A DNA stretch of 64,000 bases from Halomicrobium katesii DSM 19301 (GCF_000379085.1 NZ_KB905379.1:535198-599197); one strand, 5' to 3'; counted from the stretch's first letter, positions 50,477 through 60,639 are shown. Notes: generated by a model not told the origin, from the sequence alone. A program made the numbers and translations.

Positions 50477-53164
50477 TCAGCGAGCCCACTCGACCATCCG
50501 CTCGTACAGTTCGTCCGTCGAGAGCGCGCGTTCGTCGCCGACCAGCACGAGCGCCTTCTTCGCTCGCGTCAGGGCGACGTTGATGCGGCGGTAGTCCTCG
50601 AAGATCGGGCCGTCGAGCGATCCCGTGGCGACGAAGGAGACGACGATGACCTCCTTGCTCGACCCCTGGAACCGATCGACCGTGTCGACGGCGACTCCCT
50701 CGGGGACGTGTTTGTCGATCTCCGCGACCTGCGCACGGTAGGGTGCGATCACGCCGACGGCCTCGGTCTCGACCCCGGCAGCGAGGTAGGCATCGACCAC
50801 GTCGGCGACCGCGCTCGCCTCCGCCGGGTTCGTGTTGCCGTCGACGTGGCCGTCGGGATCGACGAAGTTGACGCCGTCGCGCAGCGTCTCCGGGAGCGCG
50901 TCGAGCGCGACGCCGTCCAGGTCCGCGATCCGCTGGGCCGCCACCTCGCCGGTGGCCGGCCGGAGCTGGCCGTCGTAGAACTCCCGCGAGGCGAACGCCT
51001 GGATCTGCTGGGCCATCCGGTACTGGCGGTCGAGCAGGACGCTGGCGTCGGGATAGGCATCGATGAGTCGCTCGAACAGCGACCGCGAGAGCGTCTCGTC
51101 CTCGCTCTGGACCACCGGCGGGAGCTGCTGGTGGTCGCCGACGAGGACGAACCGGTCGGCCAGCGTCGTGGCGGCCAGCGTCCCCGGCTCCGTGAGCTGG
51201 CCCGCTTCGTCGACGATAGCCACGTCGAACGACTGGGTCTTGGCGACCCGCGAGCCACAGGAGGCCGTCGTCGCCGCGACGACGCTCGCGTCCTCCAGCC
51301 GACCGACGCAGTCGTCGGGATCGCCGGCCGTCTCCAGGCGGTACTGCTGCATGTCCTCGCGGACGCCGCTCTCGGTGCCCAGCCGGACCACGTCGGTAAA
51401 GCCCTGCTCTTCGAGGGCCTCGATGCAGTTGTCCACGGCGCGGTTGGTGAACGCCGAGAGCAACACCCGGTCGCCCCGCGCCACCAGCGCACGGACGATC
51501 CGGGCGAGCGTGTAGGTCTTGCCCGTTCCCGGCGGCCCGTGGACGAGCGCGCAGTCGTCGGCTCCGACGGCGAGCCGGACCGCCTCGTTCTGGGCGTCGT
51601 TGTTGTCGATGAACGTCTCGTCGATCGATCGGAACGCGGGCTCGCGCCGGTCGAAGAGCACGTCCTTCTGTTCGGGTGGCTGGGTGAGCAGGGCGTCGTG
51701 TAGCGCCGTCAACATCCGGTCCGTGCCGATCTCGGATGGGTACACGTCCAGGCGGCGCAGTTCGACCGGCTCGTCGGTCGTGACGACGATCTCCGGGCCG
51801 CCGTCGCTGTCCGCCTCGCGCCCACCGCCGAGTCGCTCGACGCGAGCGAGTTCGGCGTCGCCGTCGATCGGGTCGCCGTCGCTGGCGAGCGCGATGTCCC
51901 CTTCGCGGATCTTCGAGACCGCACCCGTGCCGCGGGCTCGCAGCTCCCAGCGGCCGCCGTCGAGTCGGCGCTCGCCCGTCGGTTCGAGGTCGATCAGGGC
52001 GCGGTCGTCGTCGGCCCGCTGTTCTGGGCGCTGGTCCCACAGCTTGGCGTACTCGCGGTGGACGGCCCGGCGCTCGGCCTCGATCGCCTGGTAGAACCGG
52101 TCGAAGTACTCGCGCTCTTGCTCGGGGATGGCGGTTCCGACCTGGCCGGCCTTGGACTCCTGGTCCAGTCGCCCGGAGACCGCCATACAGGTGTCTTGCT
52201 CGAAGCAGTACTCACACTTCGCGTCGGCCTCGTAGCCCGTCGGGACGCTCGCGTCGTACTCCACGGCCGCGATCTCGTTGCGCGTTCGGACGACGAAGTT
52301 CAGCAGGCCGTCGTTGATCGAGAACTCCTTAGCCGGCGAGAGATCGCCGGACTCCTCGGTCCGCTCGACGGCGGCGTTCTTGGTGTACAGCAGCGTGCCG
52401 GTGTCGGGCGCTTCCTCGCGGCGCTCGCCGAGGAGCAACGCGTAGCAGGCCGCCTGGATCTTGTCCTGAAAGCGGGGCTCTCTGCGGGTGTTCTTCCCGG
52501 TCTTGAGCTCGACCGGCATCCCGCGCCGGACGGCGTCGGCCCGCCCCTTGATGCCGTAGCGCGAGGAGATGAGCGTCATCTCGGATCGCCACTCGTCTTC
52601 TTCGGTCAGGGTGCCCTGCTGGAGCCACCCCTCGATTGCCTCGGCGTGGTCGCGAACGTCGGCGGCGACCTCGTCGGCGTCGCGGCCGAGCAGCCCGAGA
52701 TCGAGCCCCGCGTCCTCGACGTGGGCCGCCACCGCCTCCGCCACGTCCCGGCCCCGGAGCAGATCGCCGAAGACCTCGTGGACGATGGTCCCCTTGACGA
52801 CCGGGTAGGCCTGGGGGGTCCCCGAGAGCTTGTTGAGGTAGTACATCCGCGGGCACTGGACCCACGAGCGAACGTCGGTCACGTCGACCAGAAAGTCCGG
52901 TTCGACGACGATCCGCGCGTCGCTGCCCACGGAGTACTGGGTCTCGCCTCGGTACTCGCGCGGTTCGGCGTCGTAGACGGCGACGCTCATGCCGGGTTCG
53001 AGCACCGCGCCGGTCTCGGTCCACTTGCCCCACAGCGTGACGGTGACGGGCTCGCCGCGCCCGTCGTCGGGCCGAACCGTCACCTCACAGAGATCGCTCT
53101 CGCCGTACTGCGTGTTGACGGTCTGCTCGTCACCCACCTCGACTGCGACGCCGCGTAATTGCAC
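50477..53164 (-). CDS. Dna2-like nuclease-helicase
   Basis: 895 residues. An N-terminal OB-like fold (about 1-90) is followed by a Cas4/Dna2-type nuclease. Its first iron-sulfur Cys lies in SWVQCPRMYYL; GRADAVRRGMPVELKTGKN holds the D and E-x-K residues, and KCEYCFEQDTC the other three cysteines. The superfamily 1 helicase comes last, with HGPPGTGKTYTLARIV, VDEAGQLTEPGTLAA, GDHQQLPPVV, LDRQYRM and VDRFQGSSKEV. It processes flaps and ends in replication and repair. All catalytic motifs look intact. Confidence 0.93.
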   Translation of the reverse strand: MQLRGVAVEVGDEQTVNTQYGESDLCEVTVRPDDGRGEPVTVTLWGKWTETGAVLEPGMSVAVYDAEPREYRGETQYSVGSDARIVVEPDFLVDVTDVRSWVQCPRMYYLNKLSGTPQAYPVVKGTIVHEVFGDLLRGRDVAEAVAAHVEDAGLDLGLLGRDADEVAADVRDHAEAIEGWLQQGTLTEEDEWRSEMTLISSRYGIKGRADAVRRGMPVELKTGKNTRREPRFQDKIQAACYALLLGERREEAPDTGTLLYTKNAAVERTEESGDLSPAKEFSINDGLLNFVVRTRNEIAAVEYDASVPTGYEADAKCEYCFEQDTCMAVSGRLDQESKAGQVGTAIPEQEREYFDRFYQAIEAERRAVHREYAKLWDQRPEQRADDDRALIDLEPTGERRLDGGRWELRARGTGAVSKIREGDIALASDGDPIDGDAELARVERLGGGREADSDGGPEIVVTTDEPVELRRLDVYPSEIGTDRMLTALHDALLTQPPEQKDVLFDRREPAFRSIDETFIDNNDAQNEAVRLAVGADDCALVHGPPGTGKTYTLARIVRALVARGDRVLLSAFTNRAVDNCIEALEEQGFTDVVRLGTESGVREDMQQYRLETAGDPDDCVGRLEDASVVAATTASCGSRVAKTQSFDVAIVDEAGQLTEPGTLAATTLADRFVLVGDHQQLPPVVQSEDETLSRSLFERLIDAYPDASVLLDRQYRMAQQIQAFASREFYDGQLRPATGEVAAQRIADLDGVALDALPETLRDGVNFVDPDGHVDGNTNPAEASAVADVVDAYLAAGVETEAVGVIAPYRAQVAEIDKHVPEGVAVDTVDRFQGSSKEVIVVSFVATGSLDGPIFEDYRRINVALTRAKKALVLVGDERALSTDELYERMVEWAR

Positions 53165-53224
53165 GCACGGAGCCTGGCGGGCAGGCCGAAAAACGCTGTC
53201 GGTCGGGGTGGGCCGGCGGCCGTC

Positions 53225-54427
53225 TCAAAACAGGTCGTCGTCCGATCCCTCGGGCTCTGCGTCGCTGTCGGTCGTCGTCGAGTCTGGAGCGGGCGCGTCC
53301 GTCGACACGTCGCCGGACGGCTCCTCGTGGCCGTTGGTCGTCTGCTCGGTCGCGGGCGTCGTCTCGGCGGCCCCTTCTGGGGACTCCGCGCCCGACTCGT
53401 CCGCTCCGGCGTCCGAGTCGGGGGCGTCGGGCGAGACGGCCGGCACCTCCACGCGGTCCAGCGCGTCGCGGACGACATCGGCGGCCTCGGTACCCTCGAC
53501 GGTGGCGTTCGTCGAGAGCACGACGCGGTGGGCCATCGTCGCCACGGCGAGGCGTTTCACGTCGTCCGGGACGACGTAGTCCCGACCCGCGAGGACGGCG
53601 CTGGCACGCGCCGCCTCGAACACTCGCTGGACGCCACGGGGAGAGACGCCGACCTCGGACCGCTCGTCGGCCCGCGTCTCTCGGGCGATGTCGACGATGT
53701 ACCGTCGGACCGGCACCCGAACCGAGACGTCCTCGGCGAGGTCCTGTAGCTCGCGGACGGTGGCCTCCTCGATCACCGGCTCGACGCTCGGGGCGAGCGT
53801 CCGGCGCTTCGCTCGCCGGTCGAGTAGCTCCATCTCGCCGTCGACCGAGGGGTACCCCAGCGAGGTCTTGACGCTGAAGCGGTCTCGCTGGGCCTCGGGC
53901 AGTCGGAAGGTCCCCTCCTGTTCGATCGGGTTCTGGGTCGCCACGACGACGAAGGGGTCGGGCAGTTCGTGTGTCGTCCCGTCGACGCTGACCTGTCCCT
54001 CCTCCATGGCCTCCAGCAGCGCCGACTGGGTCTTGGGCGGCGCGCGGTTGATCTCGTCGGCCAGCACGACGTTGGCGAAGATCGGCCCCGGAGCGAACTC
54101 GAAGGCACCCTCGTGTTCGTTGTAGACGTTCGAGCCGGTTACGTCCGCCGGCAGCAGGTCCGGCGTGAACTGGATGCGGGTGAACTCCAGGCCGAGCGCC
54201 TCTGCGAGGACGCGGGCAGTGACCGTCTTACCGGTGCCAGGCACGTCCTCCAGCAGGACGTGTCCCTTCGCGAGGACGGCAGACAGGACTTCGCGGAGGA
54301 CAGTGCGCTCGACGACGGCGGCTTCCTCGATACGCTCGACGACGGAGAGGCAGGTCTGAGCTCCATCTTCGACCGTGTCGCCGCCGGAATGGTGGACCAT
54401 GCGCGGTGGCTCGTCGCCCGCCCCCAT
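53225..54427 (-). CDS. MoxR-family AAA ATPase
   Basis: 400 residues from ATG 54427. LLEDVPGTGKT is Walker A, NVVLADEINRAPPKTQSALLEAMEEGQV Walker B and the following helix, ATQNPIEQEGTFRLPEAQRDRF sensor 1 and the arginine finger region. The last 90 residues are acidic and disordered. MoxR proteins act as chaperones for VWA/DUF58 partners; a DUF58 gene lies two genes upstream in the same operon. Confidence 0.93.
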   Translation of the reverse strand: MGAGDEPPRMVHHSGGDTVEDGAQTCLSVVERIEEAAVVERTVLREVLSAVLAKGHVLLEDVPGTGKTVTARVLAEALGLEFTRIQFTPDLLPADVTGSNVYNEHEGAFEFAPGPIFANVVLADEINRAPPKTQSALLEAMEEGQVSVDGTTHELPDPFVVVATQNPIEQEGTFRLPEAQRDRFSVKTSLGYPSVDGEMELLDRRAKRRTLAPSVEPVIEEATVRELQDLAEDVSVRVPVRRYIVDIARETRADERSEVGVSPRGVQRVFEAARASAVLAGRDYVVPDDVKRLAVATMAHRVVLSTNATVEGTEAADVVRDALDRVEVPAVSPDAPDSDAGADESGAESPEGAAETTPATEQTTNGHEEPSGDVSTDAPAPDSTTTDSDAEPEGSDDDLF

Positions 54428-55959
54428 CAATCTCTCCCTTCCCCGGCGACGTATCCCCGCAGCGGCGTCAGTAGCACCAGGACGCCGAAGACGGCCAGCG
54501 CGGCCGCGACGGTCGCCGCGACCTCGCCGGCCAGGGACGTGCGCACCACGTCGAGCAGGCTCAGCGAGAGCACCGCGATCGCTCCGAGAGCGAGCGCGAC
54601 GACGGCGTGGAACAGCTCTAGCCGTCTCGTCTCGGGGAGGTGGCCCAGTTCCGCGGTGACGCCCAGCCCGAACGAGGACACGTCCCAGACGACCATCGCG
54701 ACCACGGCCGCCGCGAGGACGAGCGGCGTCGGCACTCCGGTGAGGGCCGCGCCGATCGTGGCGAGGACCATCCCACCGGCCGCGAGCGCCGGACCGCCCG
54801 CCCGCTCGGGGACCAGCGAGAGGTACTGCGCGGCGACGAGCGTCCAGCCAAGCAGGGAGAGCGCGATCGGGCCAAGCACCAGGAACGCCACGAGGACGAT
54901 GGGCGGTGCGCCGCCGGGCACCGGGATCAGCGACAGGGCGAAGGGGAGGAATCCGAGCACGAGCACCAGCCCCGCCGCGACGGGCGCGAGCAAGCGGTTC
55001 GCCGTCGTGTCGACCGGGCGGGTCAGCCGGCGCAGCGCGAGCGCGACCACTCCGAGCGCGAGCGTCACCACGCCGACGCCGAGGACGGCGACGACCGGGA
55101 TCGGCGTCGCGAGCACGGGAAAGAGCAGTCGGGCCGGCGGGAAGAGCGCGTACACCGCGTCGAACCACCCCAGGAACCAGGCGGGGAGAACACAGAGCAC
55201 GGCGACGAGGGTGCCGATCAGGACCACGGTCGTGGCGCGTCTGACCTGCCCGAGTCGTCTGTCGACGGCTCCACGGCGCTTTCGGGGCGTGAGCTGTCGG
55301 ATCGGCAGCCAGCGCAGCCCCAGTCGGACGGAGAGGACGCCGACGAAGACGACGACGAGGAACGTCGAGAGCGCCGCGGTCGGATCGGAGCCGCTCCCGG
55401 CCGAACCGACCACAGCGCGAACGACCAGGACGGCTCCGCCCACCACGAGCACGACGATCCCCCAGCCGACCATCGAGAGGTAGGTCAGCCCCTCCTGGAA
55501 CAGCGCCGGGCGGACGGCCGACGCGCTGGTCGTGTCCGTCCACGTGCTCCCGAGCGCGACCAGTGCCACGGCGAAGCCGCCGAAGAAGACGCCGTAGGCC
55601 GGGCTGGTGACCAGCAGCGCCGCGAGACCGGCCACCAGCGCCGCACCGGCCGGCAGGAAGCAGATCTGCCCGACGAACAGCGACACGAACCGCTCGCGGG
55701 TCAGCAGCGCGAGTCCGGCGGTCAGTAGCCCGGTGACGGTACCGAAAGCGAGTGTCAGCCGACCCAGCCGGGCGCAGGCGGGGACGATCAGCGACGGCAC
55801 CACCCCGTCGAACCGGAGGCCGTAGTTCCACGGACAGGTCGTCGCGACGACGAACAGCCCGAAGACCAGCAGGGACGCGATCGTCAGACTCGTCGCCCGC
55901 GGCCGCCCCTCGTCGCCGAGGGCGCTCGGCCGATCGAGACGGGGACCGAACAGCGCCAT
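54427..55959 (-). CDS. Multi-span membrane protein of the MoxR cluster (DUF7519-like)
   Basis: 510 residues with about twelve hydrophobic helices and short loops. It has no transporter signature; I recall the family as DUF7519, always in haloarchaeal MoxR-DUF58-DUF4129 clusters. Its stop shares a base with the MoxR start, so they are coupled. Probably the membrane part of the complex. Confidence 0.8.
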   Translation of the reverse strand: MALFGPRLDRPSALGDEGRPRATSLTIASLLVFGLFVVATTCPWNYGLRFDGVVPSLIVPACARLGRLTLAFGTVTGLLTAGLALLTRERFVSLFVGQICFLPAGAALVAGLAALLVTSPAYGVFFGGFAVALVALGSTWTDTTSASAVRPALFQEGLTYLSMVGWGIVVLVVGGAVLVVRAVVGSAGSGSDPTAALSTFLVVVFVGVLSVRLGLRWLPIRQLTPRKRRGAVDRRLGQVRRATTVVLIGTLVAVLCVLPAWFLGWFDAVYALFPPARLLFPVLATPIPVVAVLGVGVVTLALGVVALALRRLTRPVDTTANRLLAPVAAGLVLVLGFLPFALSLIPVPGGAPPIVLVAFLVLGPIALSLLGWTLVAAQYLSLVPERAGGPALAAGGMVLATIGAALTGVPTPLVLAAAVVAMVVWDVSSFGLGVTAELGHLPETRRLELFHAVVALALGAIAVLSLSLLDVVRTSLAGEVAATVAAALAVFGVLVLLTPLRGYVAGEGRD

Positions 55960-57270
55960 CTACGGGACCCCCCCAGCGCCGGTCGGACGCTGACTCGGCA
56001 GCCGTGCGTCGGCCGCGAACGCGTACGCCAGCGCCATCGGGAGCGGCGTCCCCCGTCGCCAGTCCGTCGCGCGCGCGCCGGTCGCCTGACAGCGAGCCAG
56101 TCGCGTGTACCGCTGGACCTGTTCGAACTGTCCGCCGACGGTGTTGTCCGTCACCACGTCCGGCGAGAGGACGACGGCGGGGTACCCCTGCGAGCGCCAC
56201 GCCTGTACGGCCTCGACGGGCAGATCGTCGAGCAGCGGCGAGAACAGTGCCAGCTGTGCGCCCGGCGGTACCAGGTCGAGCAGCTCGGCCAGCTGGCGGT
56301 CGGTGTCGGGCGCGCCGCCGGTCACCGCCGTCGCCGTCCGGAAGTAGTCGATCGCTCGGGACCGCTGCCCGTCGCCGCTCTCGGGGGCCAGCCAGTGGAG
56401 TCCGGCCGGCCCCGGACCGTCGGCTCCGATCACCGCGACGCCGACGTCGTGACCGCTGGCGACGAAGTCGGTGACCGCGTGGGTCGCCGCGTAGGCGGAC
56501 AGTTCGACGGCCGTGGGTCGGCCGGGACCCGCCGAGACGCGACTGATGCGGCGAGCGTCGACGACGAGGACGACCGAGGCCGCCCGGCGGCGCTCGTAGT
56601 CGATCGTCGTCAGCTCGCCGGTCTTGGCGTACGTCCGCCAGTCGATCCGGCGCGCGTCGTCGCCGCGCCGGTACTCCCGAGTCGAGTGGAAGGTGAGTCC
56701 CTCGCCCGGTTCGTCGGTCGTCAGGTCGCCGACGAACTGCGCGCCCTGGTCGTCGATCGGTGGCGCGTCCGCGTCGAGGCGGCAGACGAGCCGTGTGTCG
56801 CCCGACACCGTCGGGCGCAGCGTCGTGACGCTCGTGCCCCCGAGGCTCCGGACCCTGACACGCGGGGGTTCGAACTCGTGGACGCCGCGGCGAGCGACCA
56901 GCGCGTACTCGATCGTCGTCGTCGCGCCGGGTTCGAGCGCCACGCCCGTCCGGGGAGAGCCACGCGTCACCGCCAGGTCCGCCGGGACGGCGTCGACGAC
57001 GCGGAGGTCGGACACCGGCCGGTCGCCCTCGTTAGTCAGTTCGAGCGTGACGTGGACCGGCGTCCCCGGCGGCGACAGCTCCGGCTCGACGTGGCGAGTG
57101 ACCGAGAGCGAGACCGAACCGGGACCGCTCGTGACCAGCGAGTACGCGAAATACACCAGCGGAACGACCGCGGCGAGGAGCAACGCGCCGTTGCGGGCCA
57201 CGAGCCCGGCCGCAGCGAACAGCGTCGCCGCCGCCACCGTCGCCCGCCAGCGCGTCGACTGCCGGCTCAT
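55960..57270 (-). CDS. DUF58 domain protein
   Basis: 436 residues. Two N-terminal membrane helices, an extracytoplasmic beta domain of conserved-repeat type (VHVTLELTNEGDRPVSDLRVVDAVP), then the DUF58 signature EYRRGDDARRIDWRTYAKTGEL and a VWA-like region with VLVVDARR. DUF58 proteins partner MoxR ATPases. It abuts the gene downstream with no gap. Confidence 0.92.
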   Translation of the reverse strand: MSRQSTRWRATVAAATLFAAAGLVARNGALLLAAVVPLVYFAYSLVTSGPGSVSLSVTRHVEPELSPPGTPVHVTLELTNEGDRPVSDLRVVDAVPADLAVTRGSPRTGVALEPGATTTIEYALVARRGVHEFEPPRVRVRSLGGTSVTTLRPTVSGDTRLVCRLDADAPPIDDQGAQFVGDLTTDEPGEGLTFHSTREYRRGDDARRIDWRTYAKTGELTTIDYERRRAASVVLVVDARRISRVSAGPGRPTAVELSAYAATHAVTDFVASGHDVGVAVIGADGPGPAGLHWLAPESGDGQRSRAIDYFRTATAVTGGAPDTDRQLAELLDLVPPGAQLALFSPLLDDLPVEAVQAWRSQGYPAVVLSPDVVTDNTVGGQFEQVQRYTRLARCQATGARATDWRRGTPLPMALAYAFAADARLPSQRPTGAGGVP

Positions 57271-58145
57271 CGCGCACCACCGTCCGTGGCGAAGCGGTCC
57301 CGCTCTCCGGCGTCCCCACTCCCGTCGGATTCTCGGGCCGGCTCGTCTGCGTCGCCGTCCGCGTCGGCCGGCTCGACACCGACCGCGACCCCGCGGGCCT
57401 CGCTACCGGGCGGTCGCGGGCCGCGGGCAGTCGCCAGCGGATCGACGGCGCGCTGGACGGTGCCGTCGACGCCGCGCTGGAGGTCTTCGAGTCGGGGCTG
57501 GCTGACCGGGACCGAGCGGGGCGCGTTCTGGCCCGGCACCGTCGGCACCGCGTCGTCGGCCGCCTCTGCGACGGCCTGGACGGCGATCTGGAGGTGTCGC
57601 CTGACGACGCGCTCCGGGAAGAGCCAGGCCTCGATCCGGGCTCGCAGCGAACGCGGGGGCGGGTCGACGCCCGGATCGAGCACGGCGGCCCCGATCTGGT
57701 GGTCGGTCCAGCTCCCAGCAGCCAGCGACTCCTCGACGGCGGCGCGATCGCCCTCTCGGATCACCAGCGCGTCGACGAGCGCGCGCCTGAGAACCAGCCG
57801 AACGGTGTCGTAGCCGGCCTCGACCGTCCCTTCGGAGCGCGCCGTCTGACCGGCGTCCGCGAGGACGGCCCCGAAGGACTCGCCCGAGAGGGCGTCCTCG
57901 CCGCGGCTCCGCTCCGGCGCGCGGTCGAAGAGCGCGCCGTCGTCGGTCCACGGCGGCGGCAGGGCCAGCCCGTCACCGCCCGGCGAGGCGAGCAGCTTCC
58001 AGAGCGCCACGCCGACGCCGAAGATCGCGAGCAGCGCGACGGCGCTGGCGACGATCGTCTCTGCCGTCTCCGGAACGCCGACCGCGAGCGCGACGGCTCC
58101 GAGGAGGATCGACGCGACGCCGCCGCCGACGGCGAGGCGGTTCAC
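57267..58145 (-). CDS. Membrane protein of the MoxR cluster (DUF7269-like)
   Basis: 292 residues from GTG 58145 (GTGA overlap). Two membrane helices at the N-terminus (about 5-22 and 28-48) are followed by a helical cytoplasmic region with RLVLRRALVDALVIREGD and an acidic tail. I recall it as DUF7269. A cytoplasmic partner of the MoxR ATPase is plausible. Confidence 0.78.
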   Translation of the reverse strand: MNRLAVGGGVASILLGAVALAVGVPETAETIVASAVALLAIFGVGVALWKLLASPGGDGLALPPPWTDDGALFDRAPERSRGEDALSGESFGAVLADAGQTARSEGTVEAGYDTVRLVLRRALVDALVIREGDRAAVEESLAAGSWTDHQIGAAVLDPGVDPPPRSLRARIEAWLFPERVVRRHLQIAVQAVAEAADDAVPTVPGQNAPRSVPVSQPRLEDLQRGVDGTVQRAVDPLATARGPRPPGSEARGVAVGVEPADADGDADEPARESDGSGDAGERDRFATDGGAR

Positions 58146-59926
58146 GCCGACCCCCCCTCGGAGTCGTCGCGTATCTCCTCCAGGGCCGCGCGAGCCCGCG
58201 CTACCTGTCCGTCGGTGAGCGACTCGTCGCCGTACTCGACGGCCCGGAACGTGTCGGTCAGTTCGCGGACCGGCTCGGGCGAGAGGCCGCGATCGATCGC
58301 CCGACGAGAGACCTCGCCGGCCGTGCGCCGCGGCCACGTCTCTGGGGCGACCCGACCGGCGAACGCACGCCACACGCGGCGGAACTGTGCGCGCCGCGAG
58401 AGCGTCGTCTCGTCGTCCGCGTCTCCGGATTCGCCCGCGAGGTCGTCGCGGTCGCTCTCGCCGGCACCCAGCCGGCTCGGCCTACGGGCGAGAGCGCGGA
58501 CGAGCGCGAGCAGGCGGGCGGGAAGCGACGCGAGCCAGCGGCCGGCGTCCGCGAGCGGCGTCGCGTCTGGACCCGTCAGTCGGTCCCACAGACGCTGGAG
58601 GCGGCGTTCGAGGCTTCCGACGGCAGCTTCGAGTCGCCCGGACAGCCACAGGCCGTCGGAGACCAGTCGGCGGCCGAGACGGCGGAACCAGCCGGCGGTC
58701 GCTCGGGCCGCCTCGACCGCGCTGTAGTCGCTCCGGAGGAAGGCGACGAGTCCGACGACCGCCAGCAGCGCCAGCGACCCCAGCAGCGCGATCGTGGGGC
58801 CAAAGCGGAGAAACACGTACGCGAGCGCCAGGACGCTGACGGCGACGCCGGAGCCGATCGCCACACCGCGGCGACCGGCGATCGAGTAGCCGGCCGCCGG
58901 CACGCCGACGAGCGCGAGGACGGCGAGGACGGTCAGCAGGATCGTCGGCGCGAACGCCAACAGGACCGGCGTGGTGGCCACCTGGTCGGCCGTCGCGACG
59001 GTGAGCCGTGCCGTCGGGTCGGCCGGGAGCGTCATCTCGACGTGGCCGTCCGCGTCCGTCCGACCCAGTCGCTCGCCGCCGACCAGCGCCGTGGCGTTGA
59101 CCGCCGGGCGGTCGCCGAGCCGGGCGACGACCGTCGCGTTCTGCCCCGGCAGCGCGAGCAGTGCATCGGTCCGTATCGTCGCGTCGAGGCGGAGCACGGC
59201 GATTTCGGTCTCGCGTTCGAAGGCCCCCCGTTCGACGTGGACGGTGAGCGTCCGGTCGCCCTCGATCGGCGCGCGAATCTCGATCGTGCCGTCCGCGTCG
59301 GTCCGTCCGATCGTCCGTCCGTCGACCGACACCGTCGCGTCGGCCACGGGGTTGCCCTGGATCGTCGCCCGCAGCGTCGTCGTCTCGCCGGGGTAGGGCT
59401 GTTCGTCGACCGAGAGATCGATCCGGCCACGGACCGGGTACGCGCCCGACCCGTTCCGGGCCTGTTGCCGGGCCACGCCGTCGAGGGCGGCGACACCGAG
59501 GCCGGATCGGTCGACGGTCTTCAGCGGCGCGTCCGAGTCGCCGGTGTCGATGCTGGCCTCACAGCTGCCCCCGCCGGGCAGTTCGACCCGGACCTGCAGG
59601 ATCTGTTCGTAGGGGACGGTGCCGGCGACCCGTCCGTCCTCGTCGGTCCGGCCGACGCGTTCGCCGTTGAACCACACCGGGGAGTCCGACACCGGCTCCT
59701 CGTCGTACAGAACCGTCGTGGTGAGTTCGTGTCCGGCGACCGGATCCTCGGAGAAGAGGATCTGGCAGTCCGACTCCCCGCTCAGGAACTCCGGGGGCGT
59801 CGGCTGTGGTGCCGTGGCCGGCATGGCGGCCGCGGCGACGAGGAGGCCGACGACACACGTCGCCACGATCAGGAGCTGTCGGGTCGGGGCGTTCGTCCGG
59901 GCGGCGGTGCGGTGCGTAGGGACCAT
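58142..59926 (-). CDS. DUF4129 / transglutaminase-cluster membrane protein with Ig-like domains
   Basis: 594 residues from ATG 59926. A signal helix leads to three tandem Ig-like repeats of the form V-x-F-N-G-E-R-V-G-R-T-D-E-D-G, V-S-V-D-G-R-T-I-G-R-T-D-A-D-G and L-V-G-G-E-R-L-G-R-T-D-A-D-G. Two membrane helices and a C-terminal DUF4129 (FRAVEYGDESLTDGQVARAR) follow. DUF4129 is standard in MoxR-DUF58 clusters. First gene of the operon. Confidence 0.9.
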   Translation of the reverse strand: MVPTHRTAARTNAPTRQLLIVATCVVGLLVAAAAMPATAPQPTPPEFLSGESDCQILFSEDPVAGHELTTTVLYDEEPVSDSPVWFNGERVGRTDEDGRVAGTVPYEQILQVRVELPGGGSCEASIDTGDSDAPLKTVDRSGLGVAALDGVARQQARNGSGAYPVRGRIDLSVDEQPYPGETTTLRATIQGNPVADATVSVDGRTIGRTDADGTIEIRAPIEGDRTLTVHVERGAFERETEIAVLRLDATIRTDALLALPGQNATVVARLGDRPAVNATALVGGERLGRTDADGHVEMTLPADPTARLTVATADQVATTPVLLAFAPTILLTVLAVLALVGVPAAGYSIAGRRGVAIGSGVAVSVLALAYVFLRFGPTIALLGSLALLAVVGLVAFLRSDYSAVEAARATAGWFRRLGRRLVSDGLWLSGRLEAAVGSLERRLQRLWDRLTGPDATPLADAGRWLASLPARLLALVRALARRPSRLGAGESDRDDLAGESGDADDETTLSRRAQFRRVWRAFAGRVAPETWPRRTAGEVSRRAIDRGLSPEPVRELTDTFRAVEYGDESLTDGQVARARAALEEIRDDSEGGSA

Positions 59927-60064
59927 GGTCTCAGTGGGTCGCCGCCGCGCGGGGAGGGCAGCCGGGCGGCCCGGCGAGACGGCGGACGACTGCTCTATTG
60001 CACGTCTCGGATTCGGGTGCAAAGAAATCCCCGGTCCAGTCGGCGGTCGGACCGACCGAAGGGT

Positions 60065-60071
60065 ATTTTCA
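60065..60071 (+). promoter_or_regulatory. TATA box of the 60094 gene
   Basis: ATTTTCA preceded by a purine-rich CGAAGGGT lies 23-29 bases before ATG 60094, fitting BRE and TATA of a leaderless transcript. Confidence 0.5.
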
Positions 60072-60093
60072 GAACCGCACCCAAACGGGCTCC

Positions 60094-60639
60094 ATGCGCG
60101 TTCGTGAGTGGGACGACATCCTCGAAGACGTGGTCGAATCGAACGCCGATCCCGGTGGCTGGCAGGCCGTCGGCGGCGACCGCGCGAGCGGCATCGGCGA
60201 AGACCTCTACATCGGCCACCCGGCTGCCGGCGTCTTCCAGCTCAAGACCTACGCCAAGAACCCCTACGACGTGCAGGGCGTGGGATCGCAGGTGGCTCGC
60301 CGGATAGACGACGAGCTCGATCCGCTGTTTCCCGAGCAGGGGACCGGTGCCTTCGGCGTCCAACAGCCCGTCGAGGACGAAGACGCGGCCGAAGAGACGG
60401 CGAAGGAACTGGAGGCCGTCCTCGAAACCCACGCCGACGCGCCGACGACGCCCGACGCGCTGTTCGAGGACGTGATGGACGCGCTGGACTCGCCGGCCTA
60501 CGGGCCGATGGACTTCGACCACTACGACCGTCCCGAGGAGATGGACGAGCTGACCGACACCTTCGACGAGGCCGAGGAGTTGCTCGAAGCCGAGTTCGAG
60601 GACGTCGTCGACGAGGACGTTGGCAGGGGCTTTCACTGA
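60094..60639 (+). CDS. Conserved acidic haloarchaeal protein, unknown function
   Basis: 181 residues from ATG 60094. The first 75 residues are globular with WDDILEDVVESNADPGGWQAVGGDR and a basic-aromatic patch (QLKTYAKNPYDVQGVGSQVARRID). The rest is acidic and helical (EEMDELTDTFDEAEELLEAEFEDV). No motif is recognised. It is coupled to a small membrane gene by TGATG. Confidence 0.7.
   Translation: MRVREWDDILEDVVESNADPGGWQAVGGDRASGIGEDLYIGHPAAGVFQLKTYAKNPYDVQGVGSQVARRIDDELDPLFPEQGTGAFGVQQPVEDEDAAEETAKELEAVLETHADAPTTPDALFEDVMDALDSPAYGPMDFDHYDRPEEMDELTDTFDEAEELLEAEFEDVVDEDVGRGFH

Noticed and set aside
54428-56200. Upstream extension of the MoxR frame
   Set aside because: It is a shadow of the overlapping membrane and DUF58 genes; MoxR homology starts just after ATG 54427.
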